Shown: one piece after another, positions 8,870-17,954 of the stretch
How the letters are laid out: the number at the start of each line of letters is the position of its first letter
How positions within the stretch are numbered: the first letter of the stretch is position 1
The notes under the pieces: model-generated
Told to the model about the DNA's origin: nothing
Seen by the model: only the letters and a program-made list of their open reading frames with translations
The model's database searches: none
NCBI RefSeq assembly: GCF_014203155.1
Contig: NZ_JACHIK010000015.1
Span: forward strand, 1 to 64,000
Length of the DNA stretch: 64,000 bases
Origin: Shinella fusca
GTDB lineage: Bacteria; Pseudomonadota; Alphaproteobacteria; Rhizobiales; Rhizobiaceae
Direction of reading: 5' to 3'
Program-made: the position numbers and the translations under genes

Positions 8870-10876
8870 TTATGCCTCTTCCGCAATACGCGGCCGGCCG
8901 CTTGCCGTTGCCCGGAAACGGGCCTCGATGAGCTTGCGATGACCTTTGATCTCCGGCGCGTCGATTTCCTCCGACAGGGTGACGACCGGCTCGTCCGCGC
9001 CGCTCGCGCGGGCCGAGGCGAGCGCCGTGGCCATCGCCCGTTCCCTTGCGACGGAAAAGGCTTCGGCCTCCTCGGGGAACCGCACGCTCTCTCCCCCGCC
9101 GGCAACGACGAAGACGTCCTCCTCCGGCATGGTCACGAAGGTCGTGACGACGGAGCGCACCTGGCCGACCACCGCGCCGACGGCATTGGCGACGCCGGCA
9201 TCGGCCGGAATGGCCGGCTCGGCGCCCAGCATTGCGGCGATCGCCGGATAATAGACCGGCGCCGACGCGCCGAGGCCGACGAGCGGCCGGTCGAGCGCGA
9301 TGGAGAAGCGTACGATGCCCTCCACCCGGTGCAGCGCATGGTCGACGGAAACGGAATTGGTGGGATCGATCGCCGCCACCCCGTCATCGGCAAGACAGGC
9401 GGAAAGGACCGCATCGGACGACTGGCGGGTGAGCCGGTCGACGATGAGGCGGGCCATAGCTTCCGGCCCGTCGGCGACCGGATGACCGGAACCGTCCTTG
9501 GAGCGGGCGGCGATCTCGATGCCGAGGCGGGCCGCGACCGCATCCCATTGCCCCTGCCCGCCGAGCACATGCATGGCGTCGGACGGCGTGACGGCGCAGA
9601 TATGGACGAGGCCGCGCGCGACGAGGCGGTCGAGCGTGACGCGCTGCAGCGTGCTGACCAGCAGCCGGTCCAGCGGCAGCGGAACGGCGCCGATCTTCTC
9701 ATAGAGCGCCTGCTCATGCGGCTGGAGGCCGCTTGCCAGACGCTCCGGCACGCCGGTGCGCACGGCGAAACGCCCGTCGTAGCGGCCGAGATGCGGCGCG
9801 CGCAGCTGGCGCTCCAGCACGGGCACGATGGCCTCCGGATGCAGCGCCGAGGCGAGGCTGAGCGGCATGAAGCGGCGCGGGCCGAGATCGACCCTCGCCG
9901 CAAGGCCGCGGTCGTCGATGCGCACTTCCGAATCGCCGCCGAGGCCGAAGGTGCGCATGGCGACGGCTTCCACCATGGTGCGGTAGCCGCCGACGACGGC
10001 GCCGTCCGCGTCGAGCTTCGGCCGCCCGCCGTCGAGCACCGCCACGTCCGTGGTCGTGCCGCCGATGTCGGAGACGACGGCGGCGTCGAGCCCCGTCAGG
10101 TGTCGGGCACCGACGAGGCTTGCCGCCGGGCCGGACAGGATCGTCTCGATGGGCCGGCGCCGCGCTTCGGCAGCCGAGATCAGCGCACCGTCGCCGCGCA
10201 CCACCATCATCGGCACATGGATGCCGCGGCGGTCGAGGAAGTCCTCGCAGGCGCCGATCAGCCGGTCGATCATCGAGACGAGGCGGGCATTGAGCAAGGT
10301 CGTCAGCGCGCGGCGCGGGCCGCCGAGCCGCGAGGAAAGCTCGTGGCTGCAGGTGACGGGAAGCCCGGAGACCGCGCGGATACGGTCGCGCACCGCTTCC
10401 TCGTGCGCCGGGTTGCGCACGGCGAAATAGCCGGCGACGGCAAAGGAGGAGACGGTCTGCGACAGGGCCGGCAGGGCTTCCTCGAGCGCCGTCATGTCGA
10501 GCGGCGTTTCGGTGCCGTGCACGTCATGGCCGCCGGGAAGAAACAGCACCGGATCGTTGCCGAGCGCCTCGCCAAGTCCGTCGCGCCTGAGATCGTCCGG
10601 CGCAAAGCCGATCATCACCAACCCGGCCCGGCCGCCCTGCCCTTCCACCAGCGCGTTGGTGGCGAGCGTCGTCGAAAGGGAGACGAGGCCGATGGCGGAG
10701 ACGGGCACGGCCGCCTGCGAAAGCACCGCCTCGACCGCGCCGGAAATACCGACGGCAAGATCGTGACGGGTGGTGAGGGCCTTGGCGCGGGCGACGACGC
10801 CCACCGTTTCGCTGTAGAGCACGGCGTCCGTATAGGTGCCGCCGGTATCGATGCCGAGTAATAAATGGTCTGCCAC
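8870..10876 (-). CDS. Hydantoinase/oxoprolinase family protein (HyuA-like)
   Basis: A 668-residue protein of the hydantoinase A/5-oxoprolinase family. The N-terminal ASKHA-type fold starts with the phosphate loop LLGIDTGGTYTDAVL, and a second nucleotide motif, VVSDIGGTTTDVAVL, lies mid-protein. These enzymes use ATP to open cyclic amides or to carboxylate small ketones, normally with a HyuB-type partner; no such partner is adjacent, so the substrate cannot be named. I prefer a GTG start at 10876, with GGAAG seven bases upstream, over the longer frame, because it puts the phosphate loop close to the N-terminus as is usual. It reads towards glcB and diverges from the secreted-protein gene. Confidence 0.85.
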   Translation of the reverse strand: MADHLLLGIDTGGTYTDAVLYSETVGVVARAKALTTRHDLAVGISGAVEAVLSQAAVPVSAIGLVSLSTTLATNALVEGQGGRAGLVMIGFAPDDLRRDGLGEALGNDPVLFLPGGHDVHGTETPLDMTALEEALPALSQTVSSFAVAGYFAVRNPAHEEAVRDRIRAVSGLPVTCSHELSSRLGGPRRALTTLLNARLVSMIDRLIGACEDFLDRRGIHVPMMVVRGDGALISAAEARRRPIETILSGPAASLVGARHLTGLDAAVVSDIGGTTTDVAVLDGGRPKLDADGAVVGGYRTMVEAVAMRTFGLGGDSEVRIDDRGLAARVDLGPRRFMPLSLASALHPEAIVPVLERQLRAPHLGRYDGRFAVRTGVPERLASGLQPHEQALYEKIGAVPLPLDRLLVSTLQRVTLDRLVARGLVHICAVTPSDAMHVLGGQGQWDAVAARLGIEIAARSKDGSGHPVADGPEAMARLIVDRLTRQSSDAVLSACLADDGVAAIDPTNSVSVDHALHRVEGIVRFSIALDRPLVGLGASAPVYYPAIAAMLGAEPAIPADAGVANAVGAVVGQVRSVVTTFVTMPEEDVFVVAGGGESVRFPEEAEAFSVARERAMATALASARASGADEPVVTLSEEIDAPEIKGHRKLIEARFRATASGRPRIAEEA

Positions 10877-11000
10877 GAGAATTCTTCCGGAGGTCCCGCC
10901 GTCTCTTTTCAAGGCGGGTCTACAATTGTGTTATTGCATGTCCAGGCCGATTGCCACCGTTCCAACGGCGACATCTGCGGTGAAGAGCGAGGAACCTTCC

Positions 11001-11552
11001 GTGAACGATCTGCGCGACCGAAAGCCGCTTGCGGCAATGGGCCTGCTGGGTGCGGCGTTTCTCGCCTGCATCCTGCCCGCCCATGCCGAGGAAGAGGGCG
11101 AAGAGCAGTACAGGGCGCAGATCCCGACCGTCTCCATCTACAAGGCGATGCTGGACGCCAACAAGCAGACGGGCTGGGTGCAGTTCCGCAGCTTCGCCGG
11201 CCAGCAGCTCATCTATTTCACGGCGCTCCAGACCATGCATTGCCGGCTGTCGGAAATCCGCTACTCGATCAACGACGATACGCTCGACAAGCGCTTCCCG
11301 CTTGCCGCATGCGACCCGGAGCTGCCCTTCAACCTGCCCTCCGACGACACGCAGAACTGGCTCTATCTCGGCCTGAAGCCCGGCGAGGCGAGGACCGTCG
11401 CCGTGCAGGCGGTCTGGGACGACGGCAGCGGCAGCGAGATCGTCGTCTACCAGCCGTGCAGGAACCCCGAAGCGACCTGCGCGGCGATCAGGACCATCAA
11501 GAAATCGAAGAAGCGGGCCGACGAGCCGTCACCCTCAACGCCAGCCCGTTAG
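11001..11552 (+). CDS. Secreted protein of unknown function with four cysteines
   Basis: I do not recognise the family. With the GTG start at 11001 (GAGGA seven bases upstream) the 183-residue product opens with a clean Sec signal (PLAAMGLLGAAFLACILPAHA) and an acidic mature start (EEEGEEQ). The mature part has four spaced cysteines (in MHCRL, AACDP, QPCRN, ATCAA), which suggests two periplasmic disulfides, and a lysine/arginine-rich tail. It is divergent from the hydantoinase-like gene, and its last 56 bases overlap the convergent P450 gene. Function unknown; a periplasmic or outer-membrane-associated role is inferred only from the signal peptide. Confidence 0.7.
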   Translation: MNDLRDRKPLAAMGLLGAAFLACILPAHAEEEGEEQYRAQIPTVSIYKAMLDANKQTGWVQFRSFAGQQLIYFTALQTMHCRLSEIRYSINDDTLDKRFPLAACDPELPFNLPSDDTQNWLYLGLKPGEARTVAVQAVWDDGSGSEIVVYQPCRNPEATCAAIRTIKKSKKRADEPSPSTPAR

Positions 11553-12906
11553 CCGGCTGCGTCGTCAGGCGCTGCACCGGCCAGGGGCGCGTCTCCTCCG
11601 TCATGTCGAAGCGGAAGCGGTGCATCAGCACGCCGAGCGCGATGATCGCCTCCTGCATGGCGAAGGTGGCGCCGATGCAGATGCGCGGGCCCGCGCCGAA
11701 GGGCAGGTACTGGAAGCGATGGATGGCATCGCGGTTTTCCGGCAGGAAGCGTTCCGGCATGAAGGCGCGGGGCTTGTGCCACAACGCCTGATGCCGGTGC
11801 AGCGTCCAGGGCATGACGAGGATGGTGACGTCCTTCGGGATCTCCACCGTCTCGCCGGAGGGGCTGGTCCAGACATCGTCGGCGATCGCCGCGCGGTTGA
11901 TCGAGGGCGCCGGCGGATAGAGCCGAAGCGCCTCCTCGAAGGCGGCGCGCGTCCAGGGCATCCGGTCGAGCCAGTCCACCGGATCGGCGCCGCTTTCGAG
12001 CACCCCGTCGATCTCCTCTTCCATCGCATCGCGCACATGCGGGCTGTTGGCGACGCAAAAGAGCGTCCAGGCGAGCGCGCGGGCCGTCGTCTCGTGGCCG
12101 GCGCCGATGAAGGTGAGGATATTGTCCTCCACCTCCTCGACGGTGAGGCCGTCGGGGCCTGCGGCTTTCAGCAGAAGGGTCAGGAAATCGGCCGGCGCGT
12201 TCTCGCCGTCCGTATCGAGGCGGGCACGGCGCATGTCCATCGTGTTGCGCACGATGCGGCGGAATTTGGCGAGCACCCGCATGCCACCGAGACGCGTGAG
12301 GCGCGGCACCCAGCCGGGCGCGTGCAGGAGATCCATCGGGTCGACGCGGCCCATCGTATGCAGGAGATCGTCGACGTCGTCGGCAAAACTGTTCGATTCG
12401 GTGGCGATCTCGCCGGAAAACAGCGTCTCGGAAAGGATGGTGAAGGCAAGCTCCGTCATGTCATTGCCGATGTCGAAGGTCCTTCCCTCCGCGCCCTCGT
12501 ATTTTTCGGCATAGGATTGCGACTGGGCCAGCATCTGGTGGGCGAAGCCCCTCGCGTGGCGCGGCGTGAAGATCGGTGCGACGGCCTTGCGCGAACGGCG
12601 CCAGACCGCACCTTCCGCCGTCAGAAGCCCGTCACGCAGGATCGGCCGCAGCACGAGCTGGCGCACCACGGCCATCTTGTAGTTGGCGGCATTGTCGACC
12701 AGCACATGCCGGATGAGGCCGGGATCGTTGACGATCAGCGTCTTCTCCGTGAAGAAGCTCGTCATGATCCAGGGCAGCGTGTAGGAGGGCTCGCCCCACA
12801 GCTCCAGCGGATTGCGGAACACCGTGCGGATGATCTCGAGCTTCGACGGCGGCACGGTGCGCGGGACCGGGGCCGGCGGCTCGAAGGGCTCGGGGCGCAC
12901 ATCCAT
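11497..12906 (-). CDS. Cytochrome P450
   Basis: A 469-residue P450 with every signature: the I-helix oxygen motif GAGHETT, the K-helix ExxR (EEALRLYPP), and the heme loop FGAGPRICIG with ligand Cys410. There is no transmembrane anchor, so it is soluble; class I P450s need ferredoxin and reductase partners, and none is nearby. The substrate is unknown; the sequence looks closer to fatty-acid/alkane-type P450s than to biosynthetic ones, a weak impression. The long open frame continues upstream of the true start; the ATG at 12906 has AAAGGAG at good distance. Its 3' end overlaps the convergent secreted-protein gene by 56 bases. Confidence 0.93.
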   Translation of the reverse strand: MDVRPEPFEPPAPVPRTVPPSKLEIIRTVFRNPLELWGEPSYTLPWIMTSFFTEKTLIVNDPGLIRHVLVDNAANYKMAVVRQLVLRPILRDGLLTAEGAVWRRSRKAVAPIFTPRHARGFAHQMLAQSQSYAEKYEGAEGRTFDIGNDMTELAFTILSETLFSGEIATESNSFADDVDDLLHTMGRVDPMDLLHAPGWVPRLTRLGGMRVLAKFRRIVRNTMDMRRARLDTDGENAPADFLTLLLKAAGPDGLTVEEVEDNILTFIGAGHETTARALAWTLFCVANSPHVRDAMEEEIDGVLESGADPVDWLDRMPWTRAAFEEALRLYPPAPSINRAAIADDVWTSPSGETVEIPKDVTILVMPWTLHRHQALWHKPRAFMPERFLPENRDAIHRFQYLPFGAGPRICIGATFAMQEAIIALGVLMHRFRFDMTEETRPWPVQRLTTQPANGLALRVTARRPASSIS

Positions 12907-12959
12907 CGTCTTCTCCTTTCGACCGATGCGCCAAGCGTGCACCGGCAGGAAGGCGGAAG

Positions 12960-13907
12960 TTAGAGCAGCGAGCGGAGCTCTTCCAGCTTGTCGTTGATCA
13001 GCCAGCCGTAATAGTTCTCTTCCGGCCAGGTCGCCTCGCCGGCTGCGCGGCGCGCGGCGAAGGCGGCCGCACGCGCATCGGGATTGCCGATATTGTAGAG
13101 CGTCGCCGTCAGGCCGGGATTCTTCGAGATGTCGACGCCGGCGATCTTCCGGTAGGCATCGATCGAGCGGCGTATCGCGGCAGCCATGTAGGCGAGCGAC
13201 GTGTCGGGATCCATGATCGCCTGGTAGACGCCCGCCGCGTCGTTCTCGTCGAGCCGGTCGTAGCCGGAGATGCGGGCGACGTCGTCGGTCAGCGTCAGCG
13301 CCGTCAGCGGGTTGATCTGGCCGAGGCCGAAGGTCTGACCGGCATAGAACGGCTGGAAGAACACGGCGCTGAAGCGGTTGTCCGGGAAGGACGTGCCGCC
13401 GACGCTGTGGCCGCGGAACGTCCGGTTCCAGACGCCTTCGCGGCAGGTCCACAGCGCATAGGAACCCTTCTTGCCGGCGCAGGCGGCAAATTCGGGCCGG
13501 GCGAGGAAATCGCCGATCGATTCGCCGTCATAGGCGAAGCGGAAATTGCCGGTGTAGGACGCCGCCTTCACATAATAGCTCTGCAGCCGGTCGTAGGCGT
13601 CCACATTGTAGGTGTGCTCGCCGACGATGGCGCCGACCATGTGGATCGGATCGATGCCGTACTTTCCGGCGACCGACTTGATCTTGCCGGTGAGCTGCCG
13701 GTCGTTGGCCAGGAGGTCGCGCACCTTCTCGTATTTCGCGTCGAAGGAGGTCCTGCCCGCCTTGGTGCGGCGCACGGAGGCACCGGGGATGGCCGGCTGC
13801 TCGGCATTGCGGTTGCCGGCGGGCACCACGTCGACCGCCAGCGCCGCGGTCTGGCTCTGGATCAGGAGGGCGGCTGCAAGGGCAAGCGCAGAAAGGAGCT
13901 GTCGCAC
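12960..13907 (-). CDS. DUF1402 family exported protein
   Basis: A 315-residue exported protein with a Sec signal (LLSALALAAALLIQSQTAALA, cleavage near residue 24). The mature part resembles the Rhizobiales DUF1402 family. The stretch YGIDPIHMVGAIVGEHTYN and the later FGLGQINPLTAL recall the active-site surroundings of lysozyme-like transglycosylases, so a peptidoglycan-acting fold is plausible but unproven. It uses a GTG start with GGAACC upstream. It lies 53 bases upstream of the P450 gene on the same strand and may be cotranscribed with it. Confidence 0.8.
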   Translation of the reverse strand: MRQLLSALALAAALLIQSQTAALAVDVVPAGNRNAEQPAIPGASVRRTKAGRTSFDAKYEKVRDLLANDRQLTGKIKSVAGKYGIDPIHMVGAIVGEHTYNVDAYDRLQSYYVKAASYTGNFRFAYDGESIGDFLARPEFAACAGKKGSYALWTCREGVWNRTFRGHSVGGTSFPDNRFSAVFFQPFYAGQTFGLGQINPLTALTLTDDVARISGYDRLDENDAAGVYQAIMDPDTSLAYMAAAIRRSIDAYRKIAGVDISKNPGLTATLYNIGNPDARAAAFAARRAAGEATWPEENYYGWLINDKLEELRSLL

Positions 13908-14027
13908 GGTTCCGGTTCCGTCTGGTCAAAAGGTCGGCGATGGCGATGCCGGACAATCGTGTCGGAATGATGCCGGGCGCGGCAAAGGCCTAGGCCGCGC
14001 GGCCTTTCCTGTCGAGAGGCCACGCCA

Positions 14028-14070
14028 TCAAAAATCCGGCACCGGCGACCGCAAAGCGGGCCGCCGGTGC
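14028..14070 (-). terminator. Rho-independent terminator of hslU
   Basis: On the minus strand GCACCGGCG pairs with CGCCGGTGC (14062-14070 with 14039-14047), followed after a few bases by a short T run. It begins eight bases past the hslU stop codon. Confidence 0.7.
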
Positions 14071-14077
14071 GGAAAGG

Positions 14078-15385
14078 TCACAGGATATAGCGCGAAAGGT
14101 CGGTGTTGGCCGCAAGCGCGCCGACATGCTGGCGCACATATTCGGCATCGACGACGAGCCGGTTGCCGCCCTTGTCCGGCGCCTCGAAGGAGATCTCGTC
14201 GAGCACGCGCTCCATCACCGTCTGGAGACGCCGCGCGCCGATATTCTCGACGCTGGCATTGAGCTGCACGGCAACGTCGGCGAGCGCATCGATGCCGTCC
14301 TCGGTGAAGTCCAGATCGACATTCTCCGTCGCCATCAGCGCCTTGTACTGGCGGATGAGGCTTGCTTCCGTCTCCGTCAGGATGCGGCGGAAGTCCTCCT
14401 TCGTCAGCGCGCGCAGCTCGACGCGGATCGGCAGGCGGCCCTGAAGCTCGGGCAGAAGGTCCGAGGGCTTCGACACATGGAAGGCGCCCGAGGCGATGAA
14501 GAGGATATGGTCCGTCTTCACCGGCCCGTACTTCGTGGCGACCGTCGTGCCCTCGACGAGCGGCAGGAGGTCGCGCTGCACGCCCTCGCGCGAGACGCCC
14601 GCGCCCATGCCGCCGTCGCGCGCGGCGATCTTGTCGATCTCGTCGATGAAGACGATGCCGTCGTTCTCGGCCGAGCGGATCGCCTCGCGCTGGATCTGCT
14701 CGTTGTCGAGCAATTTGTCGGATTCGTCGTCGATCAGGAGCTTGTAGCTGTCCTTGACGGTGGTCTTGACCTTCTTCGTGCGCCCGCCCATCGCCTTGCC
14801 GAACATCTCGGACAGGTTGAGCACGCCGATATTGGCGCCCGGCATGCCGGGAATCTCGAAGCCGCCGGGCATGCCGCCGGTATCGGCGACGTCGATCTCG
14901 ATCTCCTTGTCGTCGAGTTCGTTGCCCCGTAGCTTCTTGCGGAAACTGTCGCGCGTCGCCGGCGAGGCGGTGGCGCCGACGAGGGCGTCGAGCACCCGTT
15001 CCTCGGCATTCATATGGGCCTTGGCCGTCACCTCGGTGCGCTTCTTCTCGCGCACGAGGCCGATGCCGACCTCGACGAGGTCGCGCACGATCTGCTCGAC
15101 GTCGCGGCCGACATAGCCGACCTCGGTGAACTTGGTGGCCTCGACCTTGACGAAGGGCGCACCGGCAAGTTTCGCAAGGCGGCGGGAAATCTCCGTCTTG
15201 CCGACCCCGGTGGGGCCGATCATCAGGATGTTCTTCGGCATCACCTCGTCGCGCAAGTCCGGCTCGAGCTGGTGACGGCGCCAGCGGTTGCGCAGCGCGA
15301 TGGCGACGGCGCGCTTGGCGTCATGCTGGCCGATGATGAAGCGGTCGAGTTCGGAGACGATCTCGCGGGGGGAAAAGTTCGACAT
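14078..15385 (-). CDS. hslU: ATP-dependent protease ATPase subunit HslU
   Basis: The 435-residue AAA+ unfoldase that forms the ClpYQ/HslUV protease with HslV. Walker A GPTGVGKT is at 57-64, Walker [14 protein letters not shown] lies past the inserted I-domain, and the C-terminal tail ends in DLSRYIL, the segment that docks into HslV. It is cotranscribed with hslV, whose stop is 109 bases upstream, and has its own GGAAAA ribosome-binding site. A hairpin terminator follows. Confidence 0.98.
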   Translation of the reverse strand: MSNFSPREIVSELDRFIIGQHDAKRAVAIALRNRWRRHQLEPDLRDEVMPKNILMIGPTGVGKTEISRRLAKLAGAPFVKVEATKFTEVGYVGRDVEQIVRDLVEVGIGLVREKKRTEVTAKAHMNAEERVLDALVGATASPATRDSFRKKLRGNELDDKEIEIDVADTGGMPGGFEIPGMPGANIGVLNLSEMFGKAMGGRTKKVKTTVKDSYKLLIDDESDKLLDNEQIQREAIRSAENDGIVFIDEIDKIAARDGGMGAGVSREGVQRDLLPLVEGTTVATKYGPVKTDHILFIASGAFHVSKPSDLLPELQGRLPIRVELRALTKEDFRRILTETEASLIRQYKALMATENVDLDFTEDGIDALADVAVQLNASVENIGARRLQTVMERVLDEISFEAPDKGGNRLVVDAEYVRQHVGALAANTDLSRYIL

Positions 15386-15494
15386 GGATTTTCCGTTTCT
15401 GGCAACGGTCCCGGGCCATGGTCAGCGCCGGGCCGTCCCGTTCTGATTGTTCGTCCTGTCCGCCGGTCCGCCCGAAGGCACGGACCGGACGGGC

Positions 15495-16055
15495 TCAGCG
15501 GTCGGCGTCCAGCGTCTCCACCACGACATTCTGGTTGGTGTAGACGCAGATGTCGCCGGCGATCTGCATGGCCCTGCGCGCGATCTCCTCGGCCGACTTG
15601 TCGGTGTCCATCAGCGCGCGGGCGGCGGCATAGGCATAGTTGCCGCCCGAGCCGATCGCCATGGTGCCGTGTTCCGGCTCCAGCACGTCGCCGTTGCCGG
15701 TGAGCGCCAGCGTGACCGACTTGTCGGCGACCAGCATCATGGCTTCGAGGCGGCGCAGGTACCGGTCGGTCCGCCAGTCCTTGGCAAGCTCCACGGCGGC
15801 GCGCATCAACTGGTCGGGATATTGTTCGAGCTTGGCTTCGAGCCGTTCGAGCAGCGTGAAGGCATCGGCGGTGGCGCCGGCAAAGCCGGCGATCACGTCG
15901 CCCTTGGCAAGGCGGCGGACCTTGCGCGCATTGCCCTTCATCACCGTCTGGCCAAGGCTCACCTGGCCGTCGCCCGCCATCACCACCTTGCCGTCCTTGC
16001 GGACGGTGATGATCGTCGTGGCGTGCATGGAAGCGTAAGGATTGTGTTCACTCAT
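15495..16055 (-). CDS. hslV: ATP-dependent protease peptidase subunit HslV
   Basis: The 186-residue proteasome-like Ntn hydrolase. The catalytic threonine aligns with Thr13 ([10 protein letters not shown]), so the nascent chain carries a 12-residue leader that must be removed, unlike E. coli where only Met precedes it. The start ATG at 16055 has AGAGG upstream; a longer in-frame extension has no ribosome-binding site. The partner hslU follows. Upstream is a G/C-rich, strongly palindromic leader and a candidate promoter. Confidence 0.97.
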   Translation of the reverse strand: MSEHNPYASMHATTIITVRKDGKVVMAGDGQVSLGQTVMKGNARKVRRLAKGDVIAGFAGATADAFTLLERLEAKLEQYPDQLMRAAVELAKDWRTDRYLRRLEAMMLVADKSVTLALTGNGDVLEPEHGTMAIGSGGNYAYAAARALMDTDKSAEEIARRAMQIAGDICVYTNQNVVVETLDADR

Positions 16056-16061
16056 TCGATA

Positions 16062-16145
16062 GACCTCTGGGGCCCGATCGGGCCGGTTGCCGCCGGCGCG
16101 GCGGCGTCGTCGGTTCCTATGTAAGCAGCGCTTGCGCAATTGCAA
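16062..16145 (-). promoter_or_regulatory. Candidate hslVU promoter and structured leader
   Basis: On the minus strand TTGCAA (16140-16145), 16 bases, then TACATA (16118-16123) could be the -35 and -10 boxes. The transcript leader would contain two strong inverted repeats: GCCGCC...GGCGGC (16089-16105) and the perfect palindrome GGCCCGATCGGGCC (16071-16084), the latter close to the ribosome-binding site. hslVU is heat-shock controlled in relatives, but the boxes do not clearly match an RpoH promoter, so this is tentative. Confidence 0.35.
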
Positions 16146-16227
16146 ACGGGTGGAGACACTGGCCTTTTCGCGACGGCCCTGTTAAGGAGCGGCGGTTAAA
16201 TTGCCGGAGAAACCCCAAGGGAAACCG

Positions 16228-16821
16228 ATGAGCCGCACAGCCAGCGTTTCGCGCAAGACCAACGAGACCTCCGTTTCGGTCACCGTCGACATCGACGGCA
16301 CCGGCACGTCGACGATTTCGACGGGCGTCGGCTTCTTCGACCATATGCTCGACCAGCTCTCGCGCCATTCGCTCATCGACATGGAGATCAGGACCGAGGG
16401 CGACCTTCACGTCGACGATCACCACACCGTCGAGGACACCGGCATCGCCATCGGCCAGGCCATCGCGAAGGCGCTCGGCGACCGGCGCGGCATCACCCGC
16501 TACGCCTCGCTCGACCTTGCCATGGACGAGACGATGACGCGTGCAGCGGTGGATGTCTCCGGCCGGCCGTTCCTCGTGTGGAACGTCGCCTTCTCGGCAC
16601 CGAAGATCGGCACCTTCGACACCGAGCTGGTGCGCGAATTCTTCAACGCGCTCGCCCAGCACGCCGGCATCACGCTGCATATCCAGAACATCTACGGCGC
16701 GAACAACCATCATATCTCGGAGACCTGCTTCAAGGCCGTCGCACGCGTGCTGCGCACCGCGACCGAGATCGATCCCCGCCAGGCGGGCCGCGTTCCCTCG
16801 ACGAAGGGTTCGCTGGCCTGA
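16228..16821 (+). CDS. hisB: Imidazoleglycerol-phosphate dehydratase
   Basis: A 197-residue monofunctional HisB (no phosphatase domain), catalysing the sixth step of histidine synthesis. The metal-binding histidine motifs are present: [15 protein letters not shown] and [12 protein letters not shown] near the N-terminus, and AQHAGITLH and ANNHHISE in the second half. The ATG at 16228 has AAGGGAAA upstream; a TTG at 16201 in the same frame is less likely. First gene of the his cluster, divergent from hslV. Confidence 0.97.
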   Translation: MSRTASVSRKTNETSVSVTVDIDGTGTSTISTGVGFFDHMLDQLSRHSLIDMEIRTEGDLHVDDHHTVEDTGIAIGQAIAKALGDRRGITRYASLDLAMDETMTRAAVDVSGRPFLVWNVAFSAPKIGTFDTELVREFFNALAQHAGITLHIQNIYGANNHHISETCFKAVARVLRTATEIDPRQAGRVPSTKGSLA

Positions 16822-16840
16822 GGCACAGCTGGAGGCCGTC

Positions 16841-17311
16841 ATGGCCACGTTCCTCGTTCTGATACCGCCGGGCGGCAGGCCCGGAGACGAAAGAGCCCGC
16901 TTCGTCCGCGACCGTTTCTCCTGGATCGCCTTTCTCCTGCCGGTCCTCTGGCTGCTCTGGCACCGGGCATGGCTTGCCGCTGCGCTCGCCTTCGCCGTCC
17001 AGGCGCTCGGCCTTGCCGCTGCCGGCCATCCGACCTTGGGCCTTGCGGGCGCCGGCCTATGCCTTGCCACCCATAGTCTCGTCGCCCTCGAAGGCCCCTC
17101 GATGGTCGTGGCCACCCTCACCCGCCGCGGCTGGACGGTGGATGCGGTGATTGCCGCCGGGGACCGCGGGACCGCCGAAGATATCTATGACATGGAAACC
17201 CCGGCCGGCGAGGCGGAGACGCGCGAGCGCGCCCTTCTGCCGGCATCCGAAACCTCCCCGCGCCGGCACGCTCCCATGCTCGGCCTCGTCGGTTTCAAGG
17301 AAGGACGCTAG
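16841..17311 (+). CDS. DUF2628 domain-containing small membrane protein
   Basis: A 156-residue protein with two or three hydrophobic segments (around WIAFLLPVLWLLW, AALAFAVQALGLAAA and a following stretch) near the N-terminus and a charged soluble tail. It matches the DUF2628 family found inside Rhizobiales his operons; no function is established. GGAGG lies six bases before the ATG. It sits between hisB and hisH, and its stop codon directly abuts the hisH ATG, so it is surely part of the operon. It lacks any histidine-enzyme motif. Confidence 0.8.
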   Translation: MATFLVLIPPGGRPGDERARFVRDRFSWIAFLLPVLWLLWHRAWLAAALAFAVQALGLAAAGHPTLGLAGAGLCLATHSLVALEGPSMVVATLTRRGWTVDAVIAAGDRGTAEDIYDMETPAGEAETRERALLPASETSPRRHAPMLGLVGFKEGR

Positions 17312-17953
17312 ATGCGCGTTGCAATCATCGACTACGGCTCGGGCAACCTGCGCTCGGCCACCAAGGCCTTCGAGCGCGCCGCCCGCGAGGCCGGCATTCC
17401 GGCCGAAATCGACCTCACCGACAGGGCCGAGCGCGTCGCAACCGCCGACCGGATCGTGCTGCCCGGCGTCGGCGCCTATGCCGACTGCCGCCGCGGCCTC
17501 GATGCCGTGCCCGGGATGGTGGAGGCGCTGCGCGAGACGGTCGAGAAGAAGGCCCGCCCCTTCCTCGGCATCTGCGTCGGCATGCAGCTCATGTCCTCGC
17601 GCGGGCTGGAAAAGACCGTGACCGAGGGCCTTGGCTGGATCGAAGGCGACGTCGTCCTGATGTCGCCGAACGATCCCACCCTGAAGATCCCGCAGATCGG
17701 CTGGAACACGCTCGACCGCAAGCGCGCCCACCCGCTCTTCGACGGCATCCCGGAAACGCTGCACGCCTATTTCGTGCATTCCTATCACCTCGCCGCCAAA
17801 AAACCGGAAGACGTGGTCGCGACCGTCGACTATGGCGGGCCGATGACGGCCTTCGTCGCCCGGGAGAACAAGGCCGGCGCGCAGTTCCATCCGGAAAAGA
17901 GCCAGACGCTCGGCCTTTCCCTCATCACCAATTTCCTGCGCTGGAACCCCTGA
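17312..17953 (+). CDS. hisH: Imidazole glycerol phosphate synthase subunit HisH
   Basis: The 213-residue glutamine amidotransferase that feeds ammonia to HisF. The class I triad is visible: nucleophile Cys in [12 protein letters not shown], and His/Glu in AQFHPEKSQ near the C-terminus. The start abuts the previous stop and the stop lies one base before the hisA ATG, indicating tight coupling. Confidence 0.97.
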   Translation: MRVAIIDYGSGNLRSATKAFERAAREAGIPAEIDLTDRAERVATADRIVLPGVGAYADCRRGLDAVPGMVEALRETVEKKARPFLGICVGMQLMSSRGLEKTVTEGLGWIEGDVVLMSPNDPTLKIPQIGWNTLDRKRAHPLFDGIPETLHAYFVHSYHLAAKKPEDVVATVDYGGPMTAFVARENKAGAQFHPEKSQTLGLSLITNFLRWNP

Positions 17954-17954
17954 C

